A stretch of DNA of 64,000 nt from Histoplasma ohiense (taxonomy: Eukaryota; Ascomycota; Eurotiomycetes; Onygenales; Ajellomycetaceae), in the NCBI GenBank assembly GCA_017607445.1, contig JAEVHH010000006.1:2542001-2606000 (forward strand), read 5' to 3'. A model generated the notes under the pieces. It saw only the letters and a program-made list of their open reading frames with translations, searched no databases and was not told the origin of the DNA. Below are positions 32,516-44,806 of the stretch, piece after piece (the stretch's first letter is position 1; the number at the start of each line of letters is the position of its first letter). The position numbers and the translations under genes were made by a program.

Positions 32516-34886
32516 CCAGTCTACCCATTGTATAGAGAAAACTTGTATATTATTGACCCCTATCTACAGAGAAATTGAATCATTTTTGGTCATTCTATAA
32601 GGAGATATGTTCTGTACGCAGCAGGGCCCGGACGGATAACGCGCCCCCTTGATAATACGCAGCGCCCAACGGCAGGGGCCTACGAATCCATAATTCTATC
32701 ATTGCAAACAGCCATGTGTAGCTCAGGGAGATAAACACAATCACCACAAAAAAGAAGGTAACATTGCTGATGATTTTGGCATTTAACTCGATGACAGTGA
32801 AGAAACCGGCTATCCAGCAAGTTTGATGGAGTGGGGGATTGTTGAATTTTATCATTTAAATTTGACAGTGAAACGATGTTCGATTGTAAATGATTTGACG
32901 ATAACTGCATATAATTTTCAATAAGTTTTAGATCATTAATGCTTTTCTCATGATTTTTTTAAATACTTTATTCTGAACCATTCAATTCACTTTATATATT
33001 TTGTTGATAAGTAAACATTTTGACACTTTCCACTTTTTATTCTTTAAAGCTTTTTTTAAGAATTTATAACATTCAGTTGTTTTAAAAATGTCAAAAATAT
33101 TTAACAATAAAGAATTAAAAAAAAAATTTTTGTGAAATGTAGAAAAAATTAAACTTACTTTTGCTGATATTTGTTGCATCATTATAATGAAAATAAGTTG
33201 AAAAAGAAAAATAGTCCTCATAACAAATATGATCAACAGATTGGTAATCAACTTGATATAAATATTGTTGTTATTGCTATCTGACGAATCCGCTATTTAA
33301 CAGGCGCAGCACTGCTTAAATAGATGTAGAAAAATAGTAAACAGTATCTATTATTGAGCTAAGCGAGAGTAACACAACCCATGGATCCATTATGAATTAT
33401 GGAGCTATGTGGCATCAACAAATGTTGTTAGTCATTAACCAAATCCACTCCCTCTCATTTGTTGAGTATGTCAACAGCAGAAATCCACAATATACAGAAA
33501 ATATTTTGAGAATCTTCAATCCTCATCATCAAATATCCATCAATCATCATAATTATGGTTCAATTACACCGAGGAGCAGTTGTAAAAAGCTGTTGATATA
33601 TATAAAAGAAATTTAAAATTAAAATCCATGTCTCTATTAACTATAAGAATCTATACTCTTATATACTATGTCATGTCGAAGAATCAAAGAAAAGAAATCA
33701 AAAACTGCAAAAATTTCACTCAATTAAGCATTGAATGATAGTCAAAAGCAAGCTATTAATAGATGAATTTATCAGATCAATATAAATATTTACTCTTTCA
33801 CAGTTAAATATATTAAAGCAGGTGTTAAACTGATCAGTAGAATCATAACTTATACATTTGATCTGATTTGATTGGTCTCAGTCCATTTCTGAATGTGACA
33901 TGAAAAAGAACTAGATTTTCTAAAGAGACTAAGAATATAATTACGAATATACTAGAATTATTAAAACATGAGTGAAGATGCGATTCATCCGAAGTGGTGA
34001 AATATGTTAGATTTGATGGCTCGTAGAACGGATAATCCGCTTGGTGTATTTTAGGTGTTCTGTGAACTGGCAACTATATTTCCGTCCGGGTCCATTGCCA
34101 CCCCTCTGCTGCTATCAATGCTAGGCGTGTCCCCTTCCTCCCTATACGGCATCTCGCGTTATTCCGTTGGTAGGGTTGCAAGTGCTTAATATGAATGATG
34201 CCATCCCCTTTAACTCCCCTTTGAAGTCTGCTGGATTATCACTCCGGAGCGTACAGGACAGGGTCCAATGCCGAGGATCTCCTAGGGAGGAGAACAATCG
34301 AGAGGCAGGGGACCAGACATTCGTTGTTTAGTGTTGACATGTCCAAATACGGGATGTTATAGAAAACGACGATATGAGCAGGATTTTACAGAGTAGCAAC
34401 CTCCAGGCTTGATTCCAGTTCAACAAATTGCAAAATCCTATCCAAAACTTTCACAAATTAGGCCTCCAAAACCATACAGCATGATCAACCGACCGCGACA
34501 GATAGATACTAGTATCCAACAGGAGGAAGTTTCCTACCAGCTAATGAAATGAATCAACCACTCCTCCCAGTTGCACAAGGTTGAAAGGAAGGGAAAAAAA
34601 GGAAAATAGGAAAAAAGAGAAAAAGAGAGATAAAAAAAAATAAAAAACCGAGCTCCGCAAAGAAAAGACCTTTCATCCTTGAGAATAAAGCCATTTGAAT
34701 CGCCTTCCCTCTCATAGTACCTGTTACCTTTTTTAGGCCGAGGTGACCTTTTCCCTCTTGACCCTTTCCCCCTTGACACAGAGGTGTGAGGAGTCTGATG
34801 CTTTAGATTCGTTGAGGGGTGCATTCATAAAAACCGATGCACACGGACTGATCGGTGGCATTGGATGCAGCGCTGTTGTTAACAGA
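32516..34886. other. AT-rich tract then return to normal GC, no gene seen
   Basis: A diverged fragment of the ~408-bp repeat lies at about 33838-33985 (TTTGATTGGTCTCAGTCCATTTCT, then AGAATTATTAAAACATGAGTG). Small frames at 32595-32855, 32982-33251 and 33392-33616 have no recognised domain. GC rises at about 34080. 34530-34720 holds purine-rich low-complexity sequence. Confidence 0.5.
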
Positions 34887-35048
34887 TTATGATGACGATG
34901 CTTTACGCTTACATTCGTCACAGTCGCTGTCCACGTATACGGTCATACAGGCGATTCCACGGTTGGGACAGTTGAACCCACAAGGGTATACCGCTGTTCC
35001 ATAAACTACATGACTGCATTTGTAGACAAATTGTTTCCGGTAACACAT
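34887..35048 (-). CDS. very small Cys-rich hypothetical protein (53 aa)
   Basis: The ATG at 35048 opens MCYRKQFVYKCSHVVYG and the frame ends CDECKRKASSS. There are eight Cys in 53 residues, arranged like a small zinc-binding or disulfide fold (C..C.H early, CDEC at the end). There is no signal peptide, so a cytosolic or nuclear metal-binding fold is more likely than a secreted effector. Fungi have many similar short proteins beginning MC-basic-K with CxH; I cannot name a family. A run of 23 T at 35121-35143 lies about 75 bp upstream. The frame could be longer upstream, but those residues are low-complexity Lys from that run. Confidence is moderate. Confidence 0.45.
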   Translation of the reverse strand: MCYRKQFVYKCSHVVYGTAVYPCGFNCPNRGIACMTVYVDSDCDECKRKASSS

Positions 35049-35742
35049 GGTAGGAGAGATATCTGGGTATGTATTTGGTCTGCGCGAGCCAGTTAGCGGG
35101 GAGGGTTTGATTCCGCGAGGGTTTTTTTTTTTTTTTTTTTTTTCCTGCTCCCTGGGAGGGTCGTTCTTTTTGTCTCCCATCATACAAGGTAATACTTACA
35201 AGTGTATGACACCACAGATATGCCTGAAATTTGGAGATAGCACTGACGTGCTGCTGTTTCGATTCGGTGTATAAGGGATTGAGAGCACACCGGTCCTGTT
35301 TGACAAGGGGAAACGGGTCAATAGATCAAGTAAAATAAACACAGTGATTTGGCCACTTCGATCCTGCGGCGAAATCGGCGTTGATATCACCAGATATTTC
35401 ACGATTTTTGCAAGTGGGTTAGCAGACGCTCCTGAAGGGGTTAAATAATAAGCCTCTCTAGCAAAAAACTTTGTTATTTAGACTGTGGTGGTCAGCAAGC
35501 AAAATATTTCCTTTGGTCAAACAGTGGAGATGGCGAGGGGGAAACAACAACTGTTAAAAAGATACGTGGGAGGGATATTCTGGCGTTTAAAGTATGTGAA
35601 ACAGTTGAACGGCGAGGTTGTCACAAGGCAGTAAAATGAAGGATATCTCTATGGACAATGAAGATTCTAGATTCCATCAGGTCAGTGATAACCTGGGTCT
35701 AAATGGAATGATTATGTATATTAAAACCCCATGATATACAAC
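35049..35742. other. intergenic, no gene seen
   Basis: It contains the 23-nt T run (35121-35143) and otherwise ordinary sequence. Open frames here overlap low-complexity segments and are not convincing. Confidence 0.45.
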
Positions 35743-36822
35743 CTAGCTATCACGCTCCAGCATTTTGCATGATTGCTTAATCTGAATTGAGACCTGATCA
35801 ATCTAAATAAATGACAAACATGTAAGTTGGGCTCCAATTAAGATACTATGCATGTTAGGAAGAACTTACATATTCATCCGTAAATAAGTTGAAGTGATGA
35901 CCAGGTACGTTCAAAACAGCTGGCGTGAAATGATGTGGATACTTTTCCCAGCCCAGGCTGCGAAGCTCGCGCACAACATCAACCCTGCAAACTGCATCCG
36001 GAGTGTCTGGCATTGACACTGGCACGTAGTCGTCACAGCGAAGGAGAATCGTCTTAGGGATGGACGGAAAATCGATGTTTGAATTCGATGCCGTCGTTCC
36101 ATTTTTCATATCGGCATGGGTAATATTGGCGGGAGCCACGGCATCAGCGTGGTCCTCCATTATAGCTGGTGGTCTGGGCTCGATTAGGGAGAGTTCCTTC
36201 TCTAATTCTGTCCTTTTCAGGATCAACCCGGAGTCGCTACATCCTCTCCAGACGGGAGGAATCCAGCTATCAACCATAGATTGAGCTAACTCCATGCAAT
36301 GGGAAACAAGTTGGCGTGTATAAGCCCGGGTGTCTTTGCTAAATACAGGCTGTGGACCAACGACGTTCGAAACCGCCTGAGAAATCGCGAGTGGGTATAT
36401 AGAGTCAATCATGACCAACCCCAAAACGCGGACCGCTGAAGTCCTGAGCAGGATGTTTGCCACCTCCAACGAGAGAAGTCCGCCCAGTGACCACCCTAGG
36501 AGGAAAAGGTTTTTAGTAGGAGGTTTGCATGCGACGTTGTGTATGTAGTATTCGAGAGCAGCTCACCACCCAACAAAAGTGGTCCCGACGACACAACTGA
36601 AAGGATCAGATCCGCATATACCCTGGCCATTTCCGGGAGTCCACCGTCCCAGGGCTGGCCGGAATAAAGACGCGGGTTCTGTATGCCATATACTGCTCTA
36701 TCTAGGGAATCCAGATAGCAATACGACACGATTGTTCCCCCGCCGTCATGAACGAGAACAAGTGGTGTTGCGGTTTCTAGCCCAGGCGGCGCAGACTGTA
36801 TCATATATATGCAGTCCTCCAT
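35743..36822 (-). CDS. stand-alone thioesterase (PKS/NRPS thioesterase-like alpha/beta hydrolase)
   Basis: Three minus-strand exons, 36567-36822, 35870-36495 and 35743-35802, give 313 aa with continuous frame; introns are 71 and 67 nt. It starts MEDCIYMIQSAPPGLE. VLVHDGGGTIVSYCYL forms the oxyanion region, and the nucleophile elbow GGWSLGGLLSLEVANILL is completed only when the first intron is removed. GLVMIDSIYP follows, and the catalytic His lies in PGHHFNLFTDEY near the end. The lid segment is about 90 residues. The fold is that of thioesterase domains that release polyketides or peptides, but no synthase is in the window. It may act as a trans-acting editing enzyme or be a cluster remnant. 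All catalytic motifs are intact. Confidence 0.8.
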
Positions 36823-37917
36823 GGCTATATATCTGGCGTGGTCAATCCGGGTTATAAGAAGCTAGACGTAACTAGCGACAAACTTCTCACTTTGAAGTTT
36901 CTTGGGGAGAAAGAGGCTTGAAAAGGGTTAGGGACCACCGCCGGCGCCTCCAACGGCTGGCGCGGGGTAAGAAAATGAGACCTCAGCGCTAGAATTGGAA
37001 TAGGCCACTAGGGCAAAAGAGAGGGTACAATCCAATCCCTTCAACAGAATCAACAGGGCCACCAATTGGTATTATATCCTTTGAAGGGTTTGTCGATGAA
37101 TAAAAATGAATTGATATATGATATCAGGTATGAATAGTATTAAATTGAGGATGCTAGTAGTATAGACACTACTCCGTAGTTTATTTTGAAATGCAGGAGA
37201 ATATCCTAGTATCAAGGTCAATACTCCGTACATTGAATTTAATCATAATAATAGAATTTATCCTCTGAACCTGAAAATCCACTGATAAGTTGTAACAACT
37301 CTATTTTCTTGACAATGTTCTTGGTTCCATCACATACTCAACGTTATCCGCAATAGAGTAGACATAATGGCAAATCACAACCAAAATAGTAGTTAGTTAC
37401 ATCATAACAAAAAATTGAAATAAGTGAAATAAATAAATACAAGCAATACACTGCGTGGTTGATATTCTTAAAATAAGTGATGCAAAATAAAATCATCAGT
37501 AAAACTGCTAGCTAGGGTTCAAAAATGATGCGTTCAACTACTACCTATTACGGACTAGCGCACCGCACGTACAGTACATGTATACTCCGTATAGCCAACC
37601 ACGACGCCCGATACAAAACCAAAAATTCTGCGAGCTGTTTCCCTGCAGCATCAGAACTTCAACGATTGAGGCGAAAATAGCGTTGCTACGGCCTTGTCCC
37701 TCGTTTCAAGTATCGAACGACAGAGTCCTACAATTCATTGAACATGGATCCTTGGTTTTCCACATCCCGTTCATGAGCTTCCGACCCCTGGATATTCTCC
37801 CGGCAGCCAGGATTGTGGTTCCCCACTATGCTGCTGCTGGCGGTCGCAGTGTACGGATATAGGTGGCGGGTTTGGTGGCCACGCCCGCTGTGGGCCCGGC
37901 CATAGTGCTATCCCATT
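36823..37917. other. intergenic, AT-rich part with repeated TACTCCGTA motifs
   Basis: TACTCCGTA occurs at 37170-37178, 37222-37230 and 37583-37591. No gene is recognised; a stop-free plus-strand stretch at 37578-37862 may belong to the front of the protease pseudogene but shows no motif. Confidence 0.45.
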
Positions 37918-39484
37918 GTGGCGGATGCCACTTTCTTTCTGCAGATCTTGTTTCATTCTGACGTGCTGAGACGTTTGGGACCCGCAGCGGACGAGATTCG
38001 AGCTTTCTTCCAACATCACCCTTCGAACGGTCAGGAAACCCGTGTCGAAATTGCTCGCTCCGATCTTGTTTTCCAACCGTCTCTATTCGTTATTGACGCT
38101 GAAAATGAAAATATACCTCACTTCGAGCACATTAGGGCTGATTTGGTTACTCTCCTGCAGACAAGGCTAGGCGACTCCTAGCCGGACCGAGGAAAAAGCG
38201 AAGCCGACGATTGTAGTCGTGGTGGATCCGTATACTTCTGGAGATTGGTCAAACATCCTCAGCGAAATGAATCTCATCATCCGATCCCAGGAAAGGGCTA
38301 CCTTCGCAGTTGAGTTTCTACCAGGATCATTGCCCCAGATCAATTCTACGGAAGATTCGGAGAAGGACGAACTTGGTGTCTCCTATCTTAATCGGCTGGA
38401 CACCGAGGGTCCACTTGAAATGGGCTGTTCGATCGGTGTTGTGGGAAAGAAGGTGGAGGAACTATGGGGGGATTTCTGACTTTAACCAGTGACAGATCAG
38501 TTTACAAAGGATTTTTAACAAATTACCATGTTGTGAGAAATCTGTCAGAATCCCCAGAGGCCCTTGCAGAAGCGGACAGTTTCGGGGTGTCTCCAAATAG
38601 AGAGACTACCGGAGGGGACGTATTTTATCCTGCAAAGCAAGATATCAGTGCGACACAGAAAGATGCTGATGACAGCATAAAAGGACTTCAACAACAGCTT
38701 CAAGAATTCAAGTCCGAACAACACGACCGAGAGGTAGCTAGGGCGCACCATTCCATCCGAATCCAGGAAGGCATAGAGAACTCTGAGAAAAAAATCGAAG
38801 TGTTTGAAGTAACACGAAAGATAGTCGATTCGATGCCAATTAACATTGGCAAAGTCCGATTCGCGTCAGGAAATGCCCTCGTCCAAGACAAGGAGCGTAT
38901 CATGGATTGGGCATTTGTCGAATTAGCGAAGTCGTCGCTTAAATTATTTAAACCAAATCGCATGCCAACTGTCCCACTTTCACAGGAGCCTAGGCAATAC
39001 GGTATCGATAGGTCGGTCAGTGTTCTCGCCTCACAGCCGTTGGATTCGTTCGGGAAGATCACAAGAGGAAATTGGGTAGAACTTCCGGTGTTATAGCGGG
39101 GATATGCAACGGCGTCCTCGCTACGTGCAATTGGTGCGAGGAGGACAGGATGCGCTTTGATTCTCAGGGGAATCAGGTTGAAATACAATCTGGTCAGACG
39201 GAAGAGTTTATCATCTTTAGTAAGCGAGCTCACATAGCCCGGCAGGAGCAGACTGAATTTTGTGCACCGGGGGACTCTGGGTCCCCGATAATCAATGAGA
39301 TGGGTGAAGTTTGTGGACTCCTTTAAGGTTCCGTGTCCCTATTCTGTATAGTCCTGTTGGGGAGCAGTCTTTTTACGCTAGTGCAGGGTTGGTTATGACG
39401 ATGGACGAAGTTACAGAGTCCATCAAGATGAAAATGTCCTCTCAGGGCCTTGGTGGTGTTCCTGCTATTGGTCTTGGGTTGTAA
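37918..39484 (+). pseudogene. trypsin-like serine protease, frameshifted
   Basis: Plus-strand segments in changing frames (37918-38181, 38219-38479, 38464-39090, 39072-39326, then to a TAA at 39484) form one protein. Motifs appear in order: PLEMGCSIGVVG, GFLTNYHVVRN (catalytic His), a Lys/Gln-rich coiled insert, MDWAFVELAKS (catalytic Asp), TSGVIAGICNGVLATCNW and CAPGDSGSPIINEMGEVCGL (catalytic Ser), then a C-terminal YASAGLVMTMDEV stretch. At least four frameshifts separate them, one in a run of six G at about 38464. All three catalytic residues remain, so the breaks may be recent, or some may be sequencing errors in homopolymers. Confidence 0.7.
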
Positions 39485-40697
39485 GAAGACCTCCTCACAG
39501 CCTGCTATGGTAGTGACTCTATGTTAGAAGTGGGGTTGGAAAACTTCTACACTTGATTCATGAGTCAACTGTCCAGATATTTCTGGGTTTTTCAAAGCTG
39601 TTTTCAATACCCTGAATGACTTCTCTTTTCTGTTCATCAGTTTACTTAAAAAAGTTTAATGCACCTCTCATCGTTTCGTTGCGAGTTCAACGCGGCGCAG
39701 GCCAGTTGCTCTGTGAGCCCTGTTTTCAAAACTTCACATACGTGTACTTAAATACTAATATGCTAATACTAATTGAAAATCGATATTCCTCCGAACCGTT
39801 TATTGCAACGTGATCTCCGATCCTCTTTATGTTCCATACCCTGTTTGCACGCGTCCGCCACTTCTTGCCACATCTGTAAGCGTTGTTATTTGTTCTACTC
39901 TCTTTACATTCTGCTGCATCATTATTCTGCATGTATTTTTGCAATCTTATAACAGGGAGATATCTGTCTGGCTACCTGCCTGTCTGTAAAACCTTCATTG
40001 AAGATTGAAGCTGATTCATTAACTGGCTAAGATATATAGTTATAGCTTCTAATTAAGGGAAAAAACTCATATATACAGACTTAAATGAAGGAAACCAACC
40101 TATGGACATCCTAACTCTATATTGATAAATATCTTATACAACCGAATGTAATAGTCTGTCACTATCAGAGCGAGTGCTCCCAAGTATGAACGCTTGGGTT
40201 AGGAAGCGAAGTATGTCTGTGTGTGAGGAATAAAGGAGGAATCCGTAAGGGATGGCTGTTGCTTCTGGCCCATGTTTCCCCACCAGTTACCACGATGTGC
40301 TTCTTTAGCCAGATTGATCAAGGAGGCAAACCCCCTGAAACTATGGCCGCGAGCATCAGTTGGCAGGGCACATTCGCATCTACTCAATAACTACGCGGGT
40401 TGGTGGTGACCAGCCAGCCAATACGTAACCTTTTTGTATCATGGACAAGCACTCTTCCAGCTCCACTGCGTACGGGCTTACCGATAATTGAGAATCCATT
40501 TGGCGGGGGAGTTCACGTAGTTACACGTTCTTTGCAGGGTAAGTTAAATAGTTAACTAGAGCTTTGGCGGGCATAACTACAGTTGCTCCACAGGGAAAAA
40601 GCACTGTCTATTAATGTTAAATTGCCAAACGCCTCATAACCATGAACCCTCGAATGGATTACTACTGTAACTATGGAGCAACTATTTGCATTTCGAC
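39485..40697. other. intergenic, no gene seen
   Basis: About 1.2 kb with no recognisable frame, intron pattern or repeat. Confidence 0.5.
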
Positions 40698-41736
40698 CTA
40701 ATCAAAATTCGTGCTCGCCGCTATCTCTTGCATGGCGGCGAAGTTTTGCTGCAGCGACGCTATCTTTTGCTCCGTCCGCTGGACACAATCAAGACCCAAT
40801 GGCAGGCGTAGGTAGCCCGTTTTCCCTTCTCCCATGCCAGTCCCATTGATCACTTCCATAATTCTCTCAATGGCCTTGGCGGGATCCCCTGGCTGTTTGC
40901 CGTCGAGAACAAGGAAACGTTGCAGTGAATCGTGCAAAGGTGTGCCTTCGTACGCCTTCGTCGTCCCGGCCGCGGGGGTTTGTAGCGCGGTCGCAAATTT
41001 TGTGCGGAATACCCCGGGCTCGACGATGAGGACTCGAATGTTAAATGGGGCCAGATCGCGAGAGAGGGATTCCGAGATGCCTGTTCAGTTGTGTCAGTAG
41101 GATACTAGGGTAGCATTTCATCATGGTCTAAATATCGGCAAAGCGCACCTTCAAGGGCAAATTTGCTCCCCGCGTACATCGAACAAGCCGTCTGCGCATC
41201 AAGCCCGGCTACGCTGCTAATATTCACGATAGTCCCTGACTTTCGCTCTCTCATCGACGGGATGACTGCTTGCAGGACGCGGATTGGGCCGTAGACATTG
41301 GTATTGAACTGCTGGTGGATCTCGGATTCGCTGTTCAGATCAACAGAAACATATCGTTACACAAATATTCAATATTCTCATTTGTCGACCTTGCATTGTA
41401 CTGTAACTAGCACTTCTGCGATCCCAGCTGGTTGGCTACTCACCTCACATCATCCAAGGCCCCGAATAAAGCATAACCTGCGCTGTTGATCACAACGTCA
41501 ATCTTGCCGTACTCCTGCACAATCCGCTGGACCTTTTCGCGCACGTCGGACGCAGTGACATCCAGCTGTAGCCATTTGCCCCCAAGCTCTTCGATCTGTG
41601 GGATCTCCCGCTTCGACTTCTCTATGTTCCTCGCAGCCGCAATGACTCTATTGCCAGCCTTCAGAGCCGCTTGTGCAAGGGCGCTCCCAAACCCGGAAGA
41701 TGCGCCGGTGATGAACCAGACAGGGGAATTTTCCAT
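40698..41736 (-). CDS. short-chain dehydrogenase/reductase
   Basis: Three minus-strand exons, 41444-41736, 41149-41330 and 40698-41080, with introns of 113 and 68 nt give 285 aa. The start MENSPVWFITGASSGFG has the TGxxxGxG dinucleotide-binding loop. LQLDV binds the adenine ring, INSAGYALFG is the NNAG-type motif, NISSVAG holds the catalytic Ser region, and YAGSK gives the Tyr-x-x-x-Lys pair. VEPGVFRTKF follows the active site. This is a classical SDR of the type often annotated in fungi as an NAD(P)-dependent oxidoreductase; the substrate is unknown. It is divergent from the acyltransferase-like gene at 42474 with 737 bp between start codons, so co-regulation is possible. Confidence 0.9.
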
Positions 41737-42473
41737 GTTCGATGATTCGCGGTTGGCAAGATAGAAGTGTTTTAAATATTACTATGTGCTTTGGTCTTGG
41801 GGTATTTTTATATCGCTACGGAGTTCAAATCGTTTGCAACTTGAGGATGAATTGGAACTGCTCGCCTTTTACCACTTTATATATATGTAAAACTGTGCAT
41901 CCTAACTGCACCCTAACGTTGGTTCGGAAATAAACTAAGTGCGAGCCGAATTCCGACTTCCAGATGGCGATGCCGTCGTTCGGAAATCGCGGAGTTTGGC
42001 AGGACGCGAGTGTCTGTACAGACCTGTGAAGACCAGTGACGAGACGATGGTCGGAGCGGCGAACTGGCACAACCCCCGATAAGGGTCCTCCGTGGCTCCG
42101 TATGTGAAAGCGCGTGGAGATCCATGGAGGTTGGCATTTGGAAGAAACGGGGGAGCTACCTGAGATCTGGATATGGCGATCTGTCGTAGCTCCCCTGGCC
42201 ATGGTAGAAAGGCTGAATGAACCACATAGCATTCCATTGCGGAATCGATTATCGTGAATACCAGCAATGCGATCCAGGGATTTTCCTCCAGCGGGGCAGC
42301 TGGTTTGGTTCGAATTACTTCGTCCTTTTGTTCTCCTAACCCCGCTTTACTCCTCGCCTCGCATCATTCAAGCTTTTGACCCCAAAATAGCTGGGTATTC
42401 TCCACATCCCCATTTGTCAACACATATCAATTACATACATATAGCACTGTGCGGCACTTCAGTAGAAGGCAAT
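41737..42473. promoter_or_regulatory. divergent intergenic region of the SDR and acyltransferase-like genes
   Basis: These 737 bp separate two start codons pointing away from each other, so both promoters must lie here. I see no single outstanding operator. A TATATATGTAAA stretch lies near 41878-41890. Confidence 0.45.
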
Positions 42474-44032
42474 ATGGCTTCTTCACAGGGCGATTTCGAA
42501 ACCTTTCTCCTCGGCGACTGGAAGCTCCAGAGCGGCGAGGTTATCCCCGATGCGCGTATCGCTTTCAAGGCTCTGGGTGATCCAGCGCTCCCCGCAATTG
42601 TCTACCCGACGTGGTTTTCTGGCCGTAAGTCTCTGTCATAGAAGAAGAAGAAGAAGAAGAAGAAGAAGAAGAAAATCCCAACAGAAATACCATAGATCTA
42701 CACGGCAATAGAATCAAAAGAAATCCGTGTGTGCTAACAGTACTATTCATATTATTTTCGTCTCCGGCTTAGTTATCTCTGATAATCTCTGGCTGGTGGG
42801 AGATGACAAGGAACTCAGCCCGAAGAAATATTTCATCATCGTCCCCGCATTGTTTGGGAACGGCCAGTCCACATCTCCTTCCAATTCCCCTACCATCAAA
42901 GAGTTTCCTCGGGTCACATTCTACGATAATGTGAGGGCCCAGCATGAACTCGTTACGAAGCATTTTAACATCACCCATCTACGCGCCGTCCTGGGGTGGT
43001 CTATGGGAGCCGCCCAGACATTCCAGTGGGCAACCCAGTATCCAGAATTTATGGATTTGATCGTTCCGTTCTGCGGTTCCGCAAAAACATCACTGCACAA
43101 CCAGGCTTTCCTTGAAGGCGTCAAGAGCGCCTTGTTGGCGGCCAAGGGTTTTCGATCTGCCGGTGTAGGAGAGGTTGGAGCCGCAGTGGGCAGCGATTTA
43201 TACCGGTTGTGGACTCGGGACGAGAGAGAAGTCGCACTGCGAGCATTCGGTCGCGGGTATTCTGGTTGGTAAGTGAATGGAAGTGGAAAACGGAACGAAA
43301 AATCATGTTTTGCAATGGCAACCGCCACAGAAACTGACAGATGTACCTTTTCTCACTATCACTGCAAAGGGGAATGAGCCAGACGTTTTACCGGCAGAGG
43401 CTGCATGAAACCGTCCTCGGATACAAAGATCTAGAGGATTTCATGGTGAATTTCTGGGAAGCGTTCTTCCTGACAAAAGGTAGCTCCTAATCCCTAGAGA
43501 AGTGGAATTTCACCTGACAAACCGGTTGAGGAGGGATGAGCTGACCTGTTCTGTAGAACCGGAGAACCTGCTCGTCATGTTGCAGACCTGGCAAAATGGC
43601 GATATCTCCAAGCAGGAACCGTACAACGGCAACTTTGAAGCCGCTCTAAGGGCAATCAAAGCAAAGGCACTGGTTCTACCCAGCAAAACTGACCTATACT
43701 TCCCGTGAGTGACCCAGGCCCAGCACTCAATCAACACGCCATCTTTTTGCAAGGCCAGCAGTTACTGACCACATCGATCAGGCCTGAGGACTCGGAGTAC
43801 GAGGTTGCAAACTTGCAACCCGGAATAGGCAGGCTGGATGTCTTCCCATCCATATGGGGTCGTAAGTTCAACAGCATCACCCGAGATACAAGATATCAGA
43901 TGCGACACATGCTGATCACATATCCCGCTCTTCTCAGACTGGGCCGGAGCGCCCCCGGGGAACAAAGAGGACATGATGTGGCTGAATGACAGACTGGTGC
44001 AATTTTTCAAGACGGTTCCGGGTCGTCAATAA
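42474..44032 (+). CDS. homoserine O-acetyltransferase-like alpha/beta hydrolase
   Basis: Six exons, 42474-42624, 42773-43268, 43370-43479, 43557-43704, 43782-43861 and 43938-44032, give 359 aa with unbroken frame. It starts MASSQGDFETFLLGDW. PTWFSG|LISDNLWLVG spans the first junction, FGNGQSTSPSN follows, and the nucleophile elbow is LRAVLGWSMGAAQTFQW. Later come GYKDLEDFMVNFWE, a strand VLPSKTDLYFP with the acidic residue, and the terminal IWGHWAGAP carrying the catalytic His. The family includes MetX/MET2-type acyltransferases, but fungi have several such paralogues of unknown acceptor, so I do not call it MET2. Intron 1 carries a (GAA)11 run. Neighbouring SDR divergence hints at a shared minor pathway. 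Confidence 0.85.
42641..42673 (+). repeat. (GAA)11 microsatellite in intron 1
   Basis: Eleven perfect GAA triplets lie 16 nt after the donor site of the first intron of the acyltransferase-like gene. Length changes would not affect the protein. Confidence 0.9.
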
Positions 44033-44806
44033 GCAATCCATTGTGGCATTGGTTTGGCAGATCATGCCGTTCATCGGGAAAGCCCCCAGGAGCAAACACC
44101 CTTCGAGCTGTCAGTCCGCTTTCTTGCTTCATACTAGTATTTGAACTTCTCATCGTTTCAAGGTAGTTGGGAACCATTTGGGATTGCCCCCATCAATGAG
44201 CTTAGTAATCACACAGTCACCTGACCTAGTCATGCCCTAATGAGTTTTCCGCCGAAAGCAAAAACGGACAAAAGGTGGAATCCAGGATCAAATATTCGAT
44301 CAAAGAACTCTCCGTAGTTACACAGCTGAAACACGAGGCGGGTTTGCTATGGATGAGTCGCAGAGAACCAGAGAACCAGAGAAACTGGTGTAAATTCGAT
44401 AAATAGCACTGTGCATTCATACTTACTAGTATGCGTCTTGCTGCAGAACAAAGGTGTGAAGAACCACAACTCGATCCTCTTTTTGCACTGTTTTCTTCAA
44501 GCCATCCATGGATGGAATATTGGCCTCGGATGCTTTGGCTACGGCCATCCCGGGCTCTCCACAGCGTCAGTCATTCGTCTGTCACCCCGCCTTTGGCCCT
44601 GTCAACGGCGAATTAAATAAACTCCACTCCCCCGCCCGGGTATTTCATCCCTTCTCCCTCCTCCTCCGCTGTGGTGACCTGTAGGACGTCGCATCAAAGC
44701 TTTGTATGTACAGTACATTTTTGTCCGTTGGTTAGGTAGCTACTAGGTACTCGTAATTGACCGGTTTTGTATGTTCCTTGTGCTTGTTTGAATCCATATT
44801 GTCACC
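44033..44806. other. intergenic, no gene seen
   Basis: This is the 3' region of the acyltransferase-like gene and the promoter of the aminotransferase gene. Pyrimidine-rich sequence at 44630-44670 is promoter-like. Confidence 0.5.

Noticed and set aside
32595..33616. Three 74-89-codon frames in the AT-rich zone
   Set aside because: Low-complexity composition, no recognised domain and no introns or neighbours to support them.
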